DNA from: Salinibacterium sp. SWN248
Lineage (GTDB): Bacteria > Actinomycetota > Actinomycetes > Actinomycetales > Microbacteriaceae
DNA length: 64,000 nt
Reading direction: 5' to 3'
Assembly: GCF_015864575.1 (NCBI RefSeq)
Contig: NZ_JADYWW010000001.1
Coordinates: 1,201,719-1,265,718, forward strand
Of this stretch, positions 52,994 through 62,671 are shown in pieces; the first letter of the stretch is position 1; each line of letters starts with the position of its first letter. The notes under the pieces were generated by a model that did not search any database, was not told the DNA's origin, and saw only the letters and a list, made by a program, of their open reading frames with translations. The position numbers and the translations under genes are program-made.

Positions 52994-54060
52994 CGCAACT
53001 CTTTCTTCCACGCGCCTTCAGAACCGATGGGAACAAAGCCGACCGCTTCGTTCACCGAGAGCATGGGGCGATTCTCCGCCGCGTTGTAGGTGATGACCGA
53101 GGGATGGCCGGGCGCGACTCGTTGGAGATGCGCCAGATTCAACACCTTGAGCAGGTTGCCGAGGCGGTGACCGCGGTGCTCGCTCAGGACGATCGTGTTG
53201 TCTTGGAGCACCGCGAATTCCGGCTGCTCTGGCACGGTGAGCGCGGTGTAGGCCACCAATTCTGCTGAGGCTACGTGCTCAATCGCGGCGTAGACGGTCG
53301 TCACCCCGCTAGCGAGCTCGCGTTCGTCGTGATCGACCACTCGTTCTGCGGTCCAGATATCTTCGGGAGGCTCGAGTCCCGCACTGGGTTCGTCGGTACT
53401 CATGCGCGTGTAGAGCAGCGCGAGGTCGTCGCGCCACTGTTCTGGGCACATCCCCACCCACTCGTGCACGGCATAGTCGCGGCTACACCGCGTGATGGCG
53501 TCGTCGACGAGGGAGTGCAGGCCCGGTACCGGGAGGGGGAGCCGGCTCACGCGCTCAACCTGCTCGAAGCTGTACTGCTGCGACTGCAGAAACTGGGTGC
53601 CGTCACCGTCGCGAGGAACGGCGCCAAAGCCCGTGGGGGAGTCCAGTAGCGCACCATCAGTGGGCACGCTTGAGACGTAGACGTGAACTTTGCGCTTGCC
53701 CGCATCCGCCGCAATCGTTTCAAGCTCGGCGAGAAGGCGGGCCCCAATACCGCGGCGCCGATAGTCCGGATGCACGTACGCTTCGATCCACGCTGTGTCC
53801 GCCTCCTCGCCGACGTTGGTGCTGTAGTCGCCGCGGCCCACGATGCGTCCGCGATCGCGGGCGATGAGCATTCGCCGGTCTTCGAAGGCGCTGGGCTGCC
53901 AGGTCGCGAGGGAGACATGCGGGTCGTGCGCCAGCTCGGGGTAATGCTGCACTATCTCGTCGGTCTCATTGCGCAACGCGGTTGCCGCGGTGAAGTCATC
54001 CGATCCATCGGCCGAGAGCGCGAGGGGGATCTCGAGGGTCGTGATCTCGATCTCTAACAT
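52990..54060 (-). CDS. Tandem GNAT-fold N-acetyltransferase
   Basis: A 356-residue protein with two GNAT domains. The first, residues about 60-150, has AYVHPDYRRRGIGARLLAEL as acetyl-CoA motif. The second, about 230-356, has VLSEHRGHRLGNLLKVLNL and NRPMLSVNEAVGFVPIG. The N-terminal domain's motif is a full Q/R-x-x-G-x-G/A, the second is diverged. Substrate is unknown. The ATG at 54060 is chosen because the frame stays open another 1.6 kb into antisense of smc, but without domain content. Confidence 0.9.
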   Translation of the reverse strand: MLEIEITTLEIPLALSADGSDDFTAATALRNETDEIVQHYPELAHDPHVSLATWQPSAFEDRRMLIARDRGRIVGRGDYSTNVGEEADTAWIEAYVHPDYRRRGIGARLLAELETIAADAGKRKVHVYVSSVPTDGALLDSPTGFGAVPRDGDGTQFLQSQQYSFEQVERVSRLPLPVPGLHSLVDDAITRCSRDYAVHEWVGMCPEQWRDDLALLYTRMSTDEPSAGLEPPEDIWTAERVVDHDERELASGVTTVYAAIEHVASAELVAYTALTVPEQPEFAVLQDNTIVLSEHRGHRLGNLLKVLNLAHLQRVAPGHPSVITYNAAENRPMLSVNEAVGFVPIGSEGAWKKELR

Positions 54061-54267
54061 GAGCGCACCAATCTGCGGGGGTAAGCGCCACGGAGGTAGC
54101 CGACCAGAATACGCCGCGGGCCTGCAGCGCGCTAGGGGTTGCGGCGGCGCCCTCTGCGCGGCAGAACGGCCGGACCCCGCGCATCCGGTACCGTATAGCA
54201 AGGTTCTGACCAGCAACTTGGTCAGAAATTTGACCAACGCTGAGACCAGCAACGACCGGGCGGTGAC

Positions 54268-57200
54268 GTGTACCTCAAGAGTTTGACCCTCAAAGGGTTC
54301 AAGTCGTTCGCTCAACCGACCACTTTTGCGTTCGAACAGGGCGTGACGTGTGTCGTCGGCCCCAACGGTTCGGGCAAGTCGAATGTGGTGGATGCTCTCG
54401 CCTGGGTCATGGGCGAGCAGGGTGCCAAAACTTTGCGCGGCGGCAAGATGGAAGACGTCATCTTTGCCGGAACGGCCACCAAGGGCCCGCTGGGTCGTGC
54501 CGAGGTAATCCTCACAATCGATAACGCGGATGGCGCGCTGCCGATTGAGTACAGCGAAGTCACTATTAGCCGCACCCTGTTCCGCAACGGCGGCAGCGAA
54601 TACGCGATCAACGGCACCTCGTGCCGTCTGCTCGACGTTCAAGAGCTCCTCAGCGACTCCGGTCTCGGCCGTGAAATGCACGTCATTGTTGGTCAAGGTC
54701 AGCTGGATGCGGTGTTGCACGCCAGCCCCGAAGACCGTCGCGGCTTCATCGAGGAAGCAGCCGGCATCCTCAAGCACCGTCGTCGCAAAGAGAAGACGCT
54801 GCGCAAGCTCGACGCGATGCAGGCGAACCTCACGCGCCTCTCCGACTTGGCGGGAGAGATCCGTCGTCAGCTGAAGCCGCTCGGTCAACAGGCCGAGATT
54901 GCGAAAGAAGCGGCCTCGATTGCCTCGATCGTTCGGGATGCCCGCGCCAGGCTCCTCGCCGACGAAGTAGTTGAACTGCGCTCGAGCATCAACGACTTCA
55001 GCCGCAGCGAGAGCGAACGTAAGACGCAGCGCATCGTCTTGCAAGAGCAGCTCGACCAGAACAAACTGCGCGAAGCCCGCCTCGAGCAAGCCCAAGTCGG
55101 TGGCGAAGTAGACGAAGCCCGCCGCGTGGCTTTCGGCCTCGAGTCGGTGCAAGAACGCTTGCGTAGCCTCTACACGCTCGCGAACCAACGACTGTCGTTG
55201 CTCGGCCAGCAGAGCGACGCGCCTGTCTCGAGCAACAGCGTCAGTCAGACCCTCGTCGATGAAGTCAAAGCCGGCGCCGATGAACTTGCGACCGGTGTTG
55301 AGGATGCCGAGAAGGCCGTCGCCGCAGCCGCTGCCGCAACCGCGACAGCGAAGGCCGCGCTCGACTCCCTCGACGAAGAAATCGCCGCACAAAGCGCGCT
55401 CGTTTCGCGTCATGAACTGGAGAGCGCCGGTCTCACCGCTCGCGTTGAAGTCGCCACCTCCACTCTGACCGCAGCGCAGGGTGAACTCGTGCGTCAGCAG
55501 CAGGCGCTCGCCGAAGCCCAGGCTCGTCGCGAAGCCGCTCAAGCCGAGTTCGAAGCTCTCGAAACCCAGGCCAGCAACTCCACTGTCGAAAGCGATGGCT
55601 CGCTCGACACCGCCTACGAGGCTGCCGAAGCCACAGTTTCGAGCATTCAGGCCGAGATTGAAGCCCTGCGCGAAGCCCTCCACGCCTCCGAGCGCGAGCG
55701 CGATGCCTTGGCCGCCCGCAACTCGGCGCTATCCCTCGCGGTTGACCAGAAGGACGGCTCAAGCGCTCTCGTCGCGGCCAAGCTCTCGGGCATCCGCGGT
55801 CTCGTTGCTGAGCATGTCAAGATCACCCCCGGCTACGAAGCGGCCATCGCAGCCGCTCTCGGCACCCTTGCGGATGCCGTGCTTGCCGATGACCGCGATT
55901 CGGCCATTGATGCGCTGGCCGAGTCTGCCGCGCGCGATTTCGGTCGCGTCGAAGTGGTTGTCGCGAACGCCGCCAAGCAGTCGGTCTCGCTCGGAACGGC
56001 GGCCGGAACCATTCCGGCCACCGACGTCGTCACGGCCCCCGACGGAGTGCACGGTCTCCTCACCCACGTTCTCATCGCCGACGATCTTGAGGTCGCCCGC
56101 GCCGCGTACGGCTCACTCGCGAACGCCGCCGATCTCACCTTCGTGACTCGCGACGGAGACGTGCTCACGCAGTTCGTGCTGCGTGGCGGCTCTGGTGCGA
56201 AGCGCTCTCGCCTCGAGCTCGTTGCCGAGCGGGATGCTGCCGCTGACAAACTCGGCGTCGTCACCACGCAGATCGAGCGCACGAGCTTCGAACTCGACGA
56301 GAAGCGCCGCGAGTTGACCTCCGCGAAGACGGATGCTGAACAAGCCCTCGTGACTCTGCGCGAATACGACGCCCAGCTTGCCGCGCAGTCCGAGTTGCTC
56401 GGCCGTCACCGCATCCAAGCCGAAGCGGCGCAAGCCGAGTGCGACCGTCTGGCCCGCGCCGTCGATGTTGCCGAAGAAGCCGTGGCCGACGCCACCACCG
56501 AAGTGGCTCGCGCGCAGACCGCGGCAGACAAATACCAGGCTGCTCCGCGCCCTATGCTCGACGTCTCCGAACGCGAACCGATGCTGGCCGAAGTGGATGC
56601 CGCCCGGGCCCACGAAGTTGAGTTGCGCATTCAAATGGAGACCATCCGCGAGCGAGTGCGCGCCGAGCGTGCCCGCGCCGAACAGTTGGCAGCCCAGCTG
56701 GTGCGCGAGCGCGAAGCAGCCCAAGAGCAGGCGCGACTGGCCGTTATTCGTCAACGTCAGATCGCCTCCGCGACCAAGGTCGTAGAGATGCTTCCCGCGG
56801 TGCTCGACTCGGTTGATCGTTCGCTCTCCGAAGCACGCGTTGTTCTCGCGTCGAAGGAAGCGGCGCGCTCGGCCCAGAACGAAGAACTCTCCACTCTGCG
56901 CCGCGAAGAATCGGCATTGCGTGAACGCCTCTCGGCGGTCAGCGAAAGCGTTCACGGTCTCGAAATGCAGATCTACGAAAAGAAGCTGCATCTCTCCAGT
57001 CTCCTCGAACGCTCGGGCGAAGAACTCGGACTCGTCGAAGACGTACTCGTGGCGGAATATGGCCCTGAGGTGCCCGTTCCCGATGACCGTGTGAACGACG
57101 AAGCGGCCGAGAGCGCCGCCGTCGCCGAGCCCGATGAGAACTCCGCTGCCACGGAATCTGACGCGAGCCCCGCGGCACCCCAGCCAGACGAGAACGCTGA

Positions 57201-57900
57201 GCCTGTGGCATCCGGCCGACCGTTTGTGCGTGCCGAACAAGAGGTTCGCCTGCAGAAGGCCGAACGCAAACTTGCGCGCCTTGGCCGGGTGAACCCACTC
57301 GCGCTCGAAGAGTTCGATGCGCTCGAGCAGCGCCACAAGTTCTTGACCGAGCAGCTCACCGACCTCACGAACACGCGTAAGGACTTGCTGACAATCATCG
57401 ATGAGCTCGATGAAAAGATGCAGGTCATCTTCGCGAGCGCATTCGAAGACACCAAGAACGCGTTCAACGATGTCTTCCCGGTGCTGTTCCCCGGTGGCAC
57501 GGGAAGCATCTTCCTGACCAACCCCGACGAACTGTTGACCACGGGAATCGAAGTCACGGTGAAGCCGGCCGGCAAGAAGATCGAGCGCCTCTCCCTGCTG
57601 AGCGGTGGTGAGCGGTCGTTGGCCGCCGTCGCGCTGCTGATCGCCATCTTCAAGGCGCGCCCCAGCCCGTTCTACATCATGGATGAGGTTGAAGCGGCGC
57701 TCGACGACGCCAACCTTGGCCGCCTGCTGGCGATCTTTGAAGACTTGCGCCAGACCAGCCAGCTCATCGTCATTACCCACCAAAAGCGCACGATGGAAAT
57801 CGCGGATGCCCTCTACGGCGTCAGCATGCGTGCCGATGGCATCAGCGCCGTCGTGGGCCAGCGCGTCGCTAAAGAGACGGCGTCAGTCGACGCGAGCTAG
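54268..57900 (+). CDS. smc: Chromosome segregation protein SMC
   Basis: A 1210-residue SMC ATPase. Walker A is GPNGSGKSN at residues 31-39, coiled coils fill about 170-490 and 660-930, and the hinge is about 500-650 (LSGIRGLVAEHVKITPGYEAAIAAALG). The C-terminal head has LSLLSGGERSLAAVALLIAI and MDEVEAALDDANL. An unusual acidic Ala/Pro/Ser-rich insertion lies at about residues 930-985, in the second coiled-coil near the head. GTG at 54268 gives the standard YLKSLTLKGFKSFA start. Confidence 0.97.
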   Translation: MYLKSLTLKGFKSFAQPTTFAFEQGVTCVVGPNGSGKSNVVDALAWVMGEQGAKTLRGGKMEDVIFAGTATKGPLGRAEVILTIDNADGALPIEYSEVTISRTLFRNGGSEYAINGTSCRLLDVQELLSDSGLGREMHVIVGQGQLDAVLHASPEDRRGFIEEAAGILKHRRRKEKTLRKLDAMQANLTRLSDLAGEIRRQLKPLGQQAEIAKEAASIASIVRDARARLLADEVVELRSSINDFSRSESERKTQRIVLQEQLDQNKLREARLEQAQVGGEVDEARRVAFGLESVQERLRSLYTLANQRLSLLGQQSDAPVSSNSVSQTLVDEVKAGADELATGVEDAEKAVAAAAAATATAKAALDSLDEEIAAQSALVSRHELESAGLTARVEVATSTLTAAQGELVRQQQALAEAQARREAAQAEFEALETQASNSTVESDGSLDTAYEAAEATVSSIQAEIEALREALHASERERDALAARNSALSLAVDQKDGSSALVAAKLSGIRGLVAEHVKITPGYEAAIAAALGTLADAVLADDRDSAIDALAESAARDFGRVEVVVANAAKQSVSLGTAAGTIPATDVVTAPDGVHGLLTHVLIADDLEVARAAYGSLANAADLTFVTRDGDVLTQFVLRGGSGAKRSRLELVAERDAAADKLGVVTTQIERTSFELDEKRRELTSAKTDAEQALVTLREYDAQLAAQSELLGRHRIQAEAAQAECDRLARAVDVAEEAVADATTEVARAQTAADKYQAAPRPMLDVSEREPMLAEVDAARAHEVELRIQMETIRERVRAERARAEQLAAQLVREREAAQEQARLAVIRQRQIASATKVVEMLPAVLDSVDRSLSEARVVLASKEAARSAQNEELSTLRREESALRERLSAVSESVHGLEMQIYEKKLHLSSLLERSGEELGLVEDVLVAEYGPEVPVPDDRVNDEAAESAAVAEPDENSAATESDASPAAPQPDENAEPVASGRPFVRAEQEVRLQKAERKLARLGRVNPLALEEFDALEQRHKFLTEQLTDLTNTRKDLLTIIDELDEKMQVIFASAFEDTKNAFNDVFPVLFPGGTGSIFLTNPDELLTTGIEVTVKPAGKKIERLSLLSGGERSLAAVALLIAIFKARPSPFYIMDEVEAALDDANLGRLLAIFEDLRQTSQLIVITHQKRTMEIADALYGVSMRADGISAVVGQRVAKETASVDAS

Positions 57901-57935
57901 ATCGTGAGGCGATCGCTCGTGATGAGCGGTTACTG

Positions 57936-58499
57936 CTAGTCGACGCGCGAGAGCGGTTCGCCATTGACGGTGTGCACACACCAGCCCGTGTGCAGCTTTT
58001 CGACCGTCGATACCGAGCCATTGAGAATGTGGTCGAAGTCACGACCGGCCAGTTGCGAAAGCGTGTAGCGGATGATCGTGCCGTGGCACACGACGATCAC
58101 CTTTTTGCCGGGGTAGTCCTGAGTCACCTCGTTGAGGGCAGCGATTCCGCGCTCGACGACGTCATGGAGTGATTCGAGTCCGGGGTAGCCGCTGTGGTTG
58201 GGCCAGCGCTCGTTGATCTCAGGGGTCGTGAGGCCTTCGCCTTCGCCATAGTTGCGCTCAATAAGCAGGTCGTAGCTGCGACCGAGCTCGAGACCCAAAC
58301 CGTCGGCGATGATCTGGGCAGTTTCGCGGGCACGCTGCAGGGGAGAGCTGACGATAACGTCCCACTCGGAGCCCCGCAATACCTCTACGGCCTCCCGTGC
58401 CTGCTCGCGACCGGTGTCGTTGAGGGGAATGTCGCTGGAACCTTGCATGCGTCCAGCAGCGTTCCAGTCAGTTTGGCCGTGGCGAATCAATGAGAGCAT
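57936..58499 (-). CDS. Histidine phosphatase family protein
   Basis: A 187-residue phosphatase of the phosphoglycerate mutase-like family. The catalytic His is in LIRHGQTDWNAAGRM and the second His in VVCHGTIIRYTL. Arg and Glu ligands come from SSPLQRARETAQI and RNYGEGEG. It may be a GpgP-type or generic phosphatase. TAGGGT ends six bases before the ATG. Confidence 0.9.
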   Translation of the reverse strand: MLSLIRHGQTDWNAAGRMQGSSDIPLNDTGREQAREAVEVLRGSEWDVIVSSPLQRARETAQIIADGLGLELGRSYDLLIERNYGEGEGLTTPEINERWPNHSGYPGLESLHDVVERGIAALNEVTQDYPGKKVIVVCHGTIIRYTLSQLAGRDFDHILNGSVSTVEKLHTGWCVHTVNGEPLSRVD

Positions 58500-58505
58500 C
58501 TAAAA

Positions 58506-58548
58506 ACCCTAGCGCGGTTAGGGAAGCAGCATGAACCTGCCTTAACCT
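58506..58548. promoter_or_regulatory. Divergent leaderless -10 boxes of the phosphatase and ftsY
   Basis: TAGGGT on the minus strand (58506-58511) and TAACCT on the plus strand (58543-58548) each end exactly six bases before the ATG of their genes. Confidence 0.5.
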
Positions 58549-58554
58549 GTAGTC

Positions 58555-59424
58555 ATGGCAGCATCCTGGTCGCTCTCGGGCGCACTCAAATCAATGTTCG
58601 CGCGCGACACGATCGACGCGGAGACCTGGAGTGACCTCGAAGACGCAATGATCTCGGCCGACTTCGGCCCCGACATCACTGAATCCGTTATCGACGAGCT
58701 ACGGGCAAGTGTCGCGCGTTTCAAAACTGACGACCCTGCAGACCTGAAGCGGATGCTGCGCGAAACCCTCGAGGAACGTCTCGCCCGCCTCGACCCGACT
58801 CTCACCCTCAGCGCCCGCCCCGCAGTCGTGCTGGTCGTGGGTGTCAATGGCGTCGGAAAGACCACCACGATTGGCAAGTTCACCAAGTTCCTCGTTGGCC
58901 ACGGCCGCACGGTGGTCGTGGGGGCGGCTGACACGTTCCGTGCTGCTGCCGTTGAGCAGTTGGCGACGTGGGCGGAGCGCGGGGGAGCCGAAATCGTGCG
59001 CCCCCAGCAGCAAGGTCAAGATCCGGCATCCGTCGCCTTCCAAACGGTCGAGCGCGCTCAGCGCGAGGGCATCGACATCGCGATCATCGACACCGCTGGT
59101 CGTTTGCAGACCAAGAGCGGTCTGATGGATGAGCTTGGCAAGATCCGTCGCGTTGTCGAAAAGCAGACGGAGATCGCTGAAGTGTTACTCGTGCTTGACG
59201 CGACAACCGGCCAAAACGGTGTCGCTCAGGCAGAAGCGTTCATTCAGCACGCGGGTGTGACCGGTCTCGTCATTACGAAGCTTGACGGCTCAGCAAAGGG
59301 TGGCTTCGTGCTCGCCGTTCAGGAGCGCACGGGCATCCCGATCAAACTCGTTGGGCAGGGTGAGGGCATCAACGACCTCACCGGTTTCACCCCGCACGTC
59401 TTCGTGCAGGGCCTCGTCGGCTAG
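58555..59424 (+). CDS. ftsY: Signal recognition particle receptor FtsY
   Basis: A 289-residue SRP receptor consisting of the N domain (residues 1-85) and G domain. P-loop [13 protein letters not shown] begins at residue 96, with [28 protein letters not shown] and [12 protein letters not shown]. It lacks the long acidic A domain of E. coli FtsY. ATG at 58555 follows TAACCT by six bases. Confidence 0.95.
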   Translation: MAASWSLSGALKSMFARDTIDAETWSDLEDAMISADFGPDITESVIDELRASVARFKTDDPADLKRMLRETLEERLARLDPTLTLSARPAVVLVVGVNGVGKTTTIGKFTKFLVGHGRTVVVGAADTFRAAAVEQLATWAERGGAEIVRPQQQGQDPASVAFQTVERAQREGIDIAIIDTAGRLQTKSGLMDELGKIRRVVEKQTEIAEVLLVLDATTGQNGVAQAEAFIQHAGVTGLVITKLDGSAKGGFVLAVQERTGIPIKLVGQGEGINDLTGFTPHVFVQGLVG

Positions 59425-59491
59425 TTGCCGGTTGCTAGTTGTCGGACGCGCGGGTATCGGTCGCCCAGGCGCGACGAGTAAGCGCCTCGCG

Positions 59492-60013
59492 CTAGTTGCT
59501 GACCGCCTTGTGCGCCGCAGAGAGCTCGAGGTAGTGCGCGGCGTTCTCCCGAACGCCAGCTTTCTCCTCGTCGCTGAGTTCGCGGCGAACCTTTGCTGGC
59601 ACGCCGGCGACGAGTGATCCGGGCGGAATCACGGTGCCTTCGAGCACAACAGCGCCGGCGGCGACGAGTGATCCGGTTCCGATTACGGCTCCGTTGAGCA
59701 CGGTGGCGCTCATGCCGATGAGGCAGTCGTCTTCGACGGTGCAGCCGTGGAGTACGGCGCCGTGACCGACGCTCACTCCGGAGCCGACGGTGGTGGGGAT
59801 GCCTTCATCGCAGTGCACGGTGACGTTGTCTTGCAGGTTCGAGCCTTCGCCGATCGTGATGGCGTCGGTGTCGCCGCGCAGAACGGCGCCGTAGAAGATA
59901 CCGACGCGCTCGGCCAAGGTGACATTGCCGATGAGCGTGGCGTTGGGCGCAACGAAGGCGCTGTCGGCGACGGAGGGGGTTTGTCCGGCGAGGGTCACAA
60001 TGAGAGCTGTCAT
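59492..60013 (-). CDS. Gamma carbonic anhydrase family protein
   Basis: A 173-residue left-handed beta-helix protein with hexapeptide repeats (GSNLQDNVTVHCDEGIPTTVG in part). Metal-binding His residues are in TVHCDEG and VGHGAVLHGCTV. It matches YrdA/PaaY-type proteins. Catalytic activity as carbonic anhydrase is not certain. TAGCTT ends six bases before the ATG. Confidence 0.9.
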   Translation of the reverse strand: MTALIVTLAGQTPSVADSAFVAPNATLIGNVTLAERVGIFYGAVLRGDTDAITIGEGSNLQDNVTVHCDEGIPTTVGSGVSVGHGAVLHGCTVEDDCLIGMSATVLNGAVIGTGSLVAAGAVVLEGTVIPPGSLVAGVPAKVRRELSDEEKAGVRENAAHYLELSAAHKAVSN

Positions 60014-60063
60014 GTCTCTAAGCTATCGCGTGCTGCGTGCGGGCTTCGCGTCACTGTGGACGC

Positions 60064-60945
60064 TCAGCGGGAGAAGCGGGAGGCGATCTCGATCAGCACG
60101 CTTTCCTTACCGACGTAGATGCCGTCGGCGCGGGGCCAGTGGCCAATCACATCGGTGAAGCCGAGGGCGTCGGCGCGACCCACAGCGTCTTCCCACGTGT
60201 CGACGCTTTCCAGACTGAACTGGGGTGCGCCATCCAAATTGAGGTAGCGATCAATGCTGCCGGATGCTCGGCCGGCCTTCTCGAGGGCGTCATCCATGCG
60301 CGCGGAGGCGTCGGCGACAATCTGCCACCACTCGTCGAGGGTGTCGGCGGTGCGGCCGAGGGTGAGCCAGCCATCGGCCAGTTCGGCGGTAAGCCGTAGG
60401 CCGCGAGGGCCTTCGGCGGCAACCACGAAGGGTAAGCGCGGGCGCTGGGCTGGTGCCCCGACCATCCGCGCGTTCACTGCGGTGAACCAGTCGCCGCTGA
60501 AGCTGATGCCGCCGCTGCCGGGATCTTCGAAGCGCAGCAACTCGTCGAGGCCGCGCACAAACTCTTCGAAGCGCGCGTGACGTTCGCGGGGGCTGAGTTC
60601 GGCTTGACCGAGCACTGTTGAGTCGAAACCGGTGCCACCCGAGCCAACGCCGAGCAGAAAGCGGCCAGCGCTCACGTCGTCGAGAGTTGCCAATTCTTTG
60701 GCGAAGGGAACCGGATGCCGGTAGTTGGGCGAGGCGACAAAGGTGCCGAGCCCGATGCGGTTCGTGACGCTCGCGGCTGCCGTGAGGGTCGGAACGGTGG
60801 CATACCACTGCTCGTCGGCGAGGGACCGCCACGACAGGTGGTCGTAAATCCAGGCGTGATCGAAGCCCATTTCTTCGGCGTGAATCCAGCGATGTTGGGC
60901 TTCAGCCCAGGGCTGTTGGGGCAGTATGACGATTCCGTGTCTCAC
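60064..60945 (-). CDS. LLM class F420-dependent oxidoreductase
   Basis: A 293-residue luciferase-like monooxygenase-fold protein. It has AEEMGFDHAWIYDHLSW, GTFVASPNYRHPVPFAKELATLDDVS in part and FLLGVGSGGTGFD. The family usually binds F420 or FMN. GTG at 60945 is six bases after TAGGGT. Substrate unknown. With FGD making F420H2 it is a probable user of that cofactor. Confidence 0.82.
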   Translation of the reverse strand: MRHGIVILPQQPWAEAQHRWIHAEEMGFDHAWIYDHLSWRSLADEQWYATVPTLTAAASVTNRIGLGTFVASPNYRHPVPFAKELATLDDVSAGRFLLGVGSGGTGFDSTVLGQAELSPRERHARFEEFVRGLDELLRFEDPGSGGISFSGDWFTAVNARMVGAPAQRPRLPFVVAAEGPRGLRLTAELADGWLTLGRTADTLDEWWQIVADASARMDDALEKAGRASGSIDRYLNLDGAPQFSLESVDTWEDAVGRADALGFTDVIGHWPRADGIYVGKESVLIEIASRFSR

Positions 60946-60951
60946 GTTCTC

Positions 60952-61013
60952 ACCCTACTCGGAGCCCCTGTCGGCGTTGTGGAGTCGCAGCACAGCCAAA
61001 GACACCTTAAACT
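60952..61013. promoter_or_regulatory. Divergent -10 boxes of the LLM gene and ffh
   Basis: TAGGGT on the minus strand (60952-60957) ends six bases before the LLM GTG. TAAACT on the plus strand (61008-61013) ends nine bases before the ffh ATG. Confidence 0.45.
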
Positions 61014-61022
61014 GGTGGCATC

Positions 61023-62591
61023 ATGGCCACTTTTGGAAATCTCACCGACCGCCTCGCGGATACCTTCAAGAACCTGCGCGGCAAGGGCAAGCTCAGCGAG
61101 GCGGATGTCGATGGCACCGTTCGCGAGATTCGCCGTGCCTTGCTCGATGCTGACGTTGCGCTCGAGGTTGTCAAGGAGTTCACGGGTCGCGTTCGCGAAC
61201 GTGCGCTTGGCCACGAAGTTTCTGGTGCGCTGAACCCGGCGCAGCAGGTGGTGCAGATCGTCAACGACGAGCTCGTCACGATTCTGGGTGGCGAGGCTCG
61301 CCGCATCGAGTTCGCGAAGAACCCGCCGACGGTCATCATGCTCGCGGGTCTGCAGGGTGCCGGTAAGACGACCCTCGCCGGAAAGCTCGCGAAGTGGCTC
61401 GCAGCTGACGGCCACACGCCGCTGTTGGTCGCAGCTGACCTCCAGCGCCCGAACGCTGTCACCCAGTTGCAGGTTGTTGCCGAGCAGGCTGGCGTCGCCG
61501 TCTTCGCTCCCGAGCCGGGCAACGGCAAGGGTGACCCGGTCAAGGTCTCCAAGCAAGCGATGAAGTTTGCCAAAGACAAGCAGCACGATGTTGTGATCAT
61601 TGACACCGCTGGTCGTTTGGGTGTGGATGCCGAGCTCATGAAGCAGGCAGCCAACATCCGCAAGGCTGTCGACCCTGACGAAGTGCTCTTCGTTATTGAC
61701 GCAATGATCGGTCAAGACGCCGTCAAGACCGCTCGCGCCTTCCAAGAGGCCGTGGACTTCACGGGTGTAGTGCTCACCAAGCTCGATGGTGACGCTCGCG
61801 GTGGTGCAGCGCTCTCCGTTGCCTCCATCACCGGTCGTCCGATCATGTTCGCGTCGACGGGTGAAGGTCTTGGCGACTTCGAGCCGTTCCACCCCGACCG
61901 TATGGCCAGCCGCATCCTCGACCTCGGTGACATCCTCACCCTCATCGAGACGGCGCAGAAAACCTTCAACGAAGAAGAGTCGCGCAAGGTTGCCGAAAAG
62001 TTTGCGACAGACACATTCACTCTTGATGACTTTCTGCAGCAGATGCAGCAGCTCAAGAACATGGGCTCGATCAAGAGCATGCTTGGCATGCTTCCCGGTG
62101 CGAAAGGCATGCGAGAGCAGCTCGACAACTTCGATGAGTCGGAGATCACGCGCACTGAGGCCATCATCCAGTCGATGACAAAGCAGGAGCGCACCACGCC
62201 GAAGCTCCTCAACGGTTCGCGCCGCGTGCGTATTGCGCGTGGTTCGGGAACGACTGTCACCGAGGTGAACGCGCTCGTGAATCGCTTCGAGCAGGCCGCG
62301 AAGATGATGAAGACGGTTGCTAAGGGTGGAACGCCTCAGATCCCGGGAATGGGCCCGATCCCTGGTGGCCACGGCGGCAAGTCCGCTAACGCCAAGAAGA
62401 ACCAGAAGAAGAAGGGTTCCAAGTCTGGCAACCCCGCCAAGCGCGCTGCAGAAGAGGCAGCTCGCGCTCAGGGTGCTGTCGAAACCTCTGCACCCGCCGG
62501 CTCTGGCTTTGGTCTTGGCGGTTCGAAGCCTGCCGCTGGGGGACCGTCACCAGAAGAACTCGAAAGCCTACAAAAGTTCCTCGGGCGCTAG
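61023..62591 (+). CDS. ffh: Signal recognition particle protein Ffh
   Basis: A 522-residue SRP54 GTPase. N and G domains fill residues 1-295: GLQGAGKTTLAGK from 109, DTAGRLGVDAELM and TKLDGDARGGAALS. The Met-rich M domain follows (FLQQMQQLKNMGSIKSMLGM in part). The last 70 residues are Lys/Gly/Ala-rich and disordered. It docks with FtsY to target membrane proteins. Confidence 0.97.
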   Translation: MATFGNLTDRLADTFKNLRGKGKLSEADVDGTVREIRRALLDADVALEVVKEFTGRVRERALGHEVSGALNPAQQVVQIVNDELVTILGGEARRIEFAKNPPTVIMLAGLQGAGKTTLAGKLAKWLAADGHTPLLVAADLQRPNAVTQLQVVAEQAGVAVFAPEPGNGKGDPVKVSKQAMKFAKDKQHDVVIIDTAGRLGVDAELMKQAANIRKAVDPDEVLFVIDAMIGQDAVKTARAFQEAVDFTGVVLTKLDGDARGGAALSVASITGRPIMFASTGEGLGDFEPFHPDRMASRILDLGDILTLIETAQKTFNEEESRKVAEKFATDTFTLDDFLQQMQQLKNMGSIKSMLGMLPGAKGMREQLDNFDESEITRTEAIIQSMTKQERTTPKLLNGSRRVRIARGSGTTVTEVNALVNRFEQAAKMMKTVAKGGTPQIPGMGPIPGGHGGKSANAKKNQKKKGSKSGNPAKRAAEEAARAQGAVETSAPAGSGFGLGGSKPAAGGPSPEELESLQKFLGR

Positions 62592-62671
62592 CCGCTAGCA
62601 CTTTTTGACCCTTCCGTCGCCGGTGCTGCACCACTCTTCGTGGTGTGTGCGGGAGGGGATATTGTGGAGCT

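Noticed and set aside
54061-55683. Upstream extension of the GNAT gene frame on the minus strand, giving 897 residues
   Set aside because: The extra part is antisense to smc, has no domain content, and mirrors smc codon bias. The GNAT protein starts naturally at 54060.
56113-57783. A 556-codon open frame antisense to smc
   Set aside because: It lies entirely opposite a well-supported gene with no family features; GC-rich coding DNA often leaves the antisense open.
60942-62372. A 476-codon frame antisense to ffh
   Set aside because: Shadow of ffh with no domain; the plus strand gene is certain.
62629-62645. CACCAC-TCTTC-GTGGTG hairpin after ffh as a terminator
   Set aside because: The stem is only 6 bp with no T-run and overlaps the promoter of the next gene; too weak to call.
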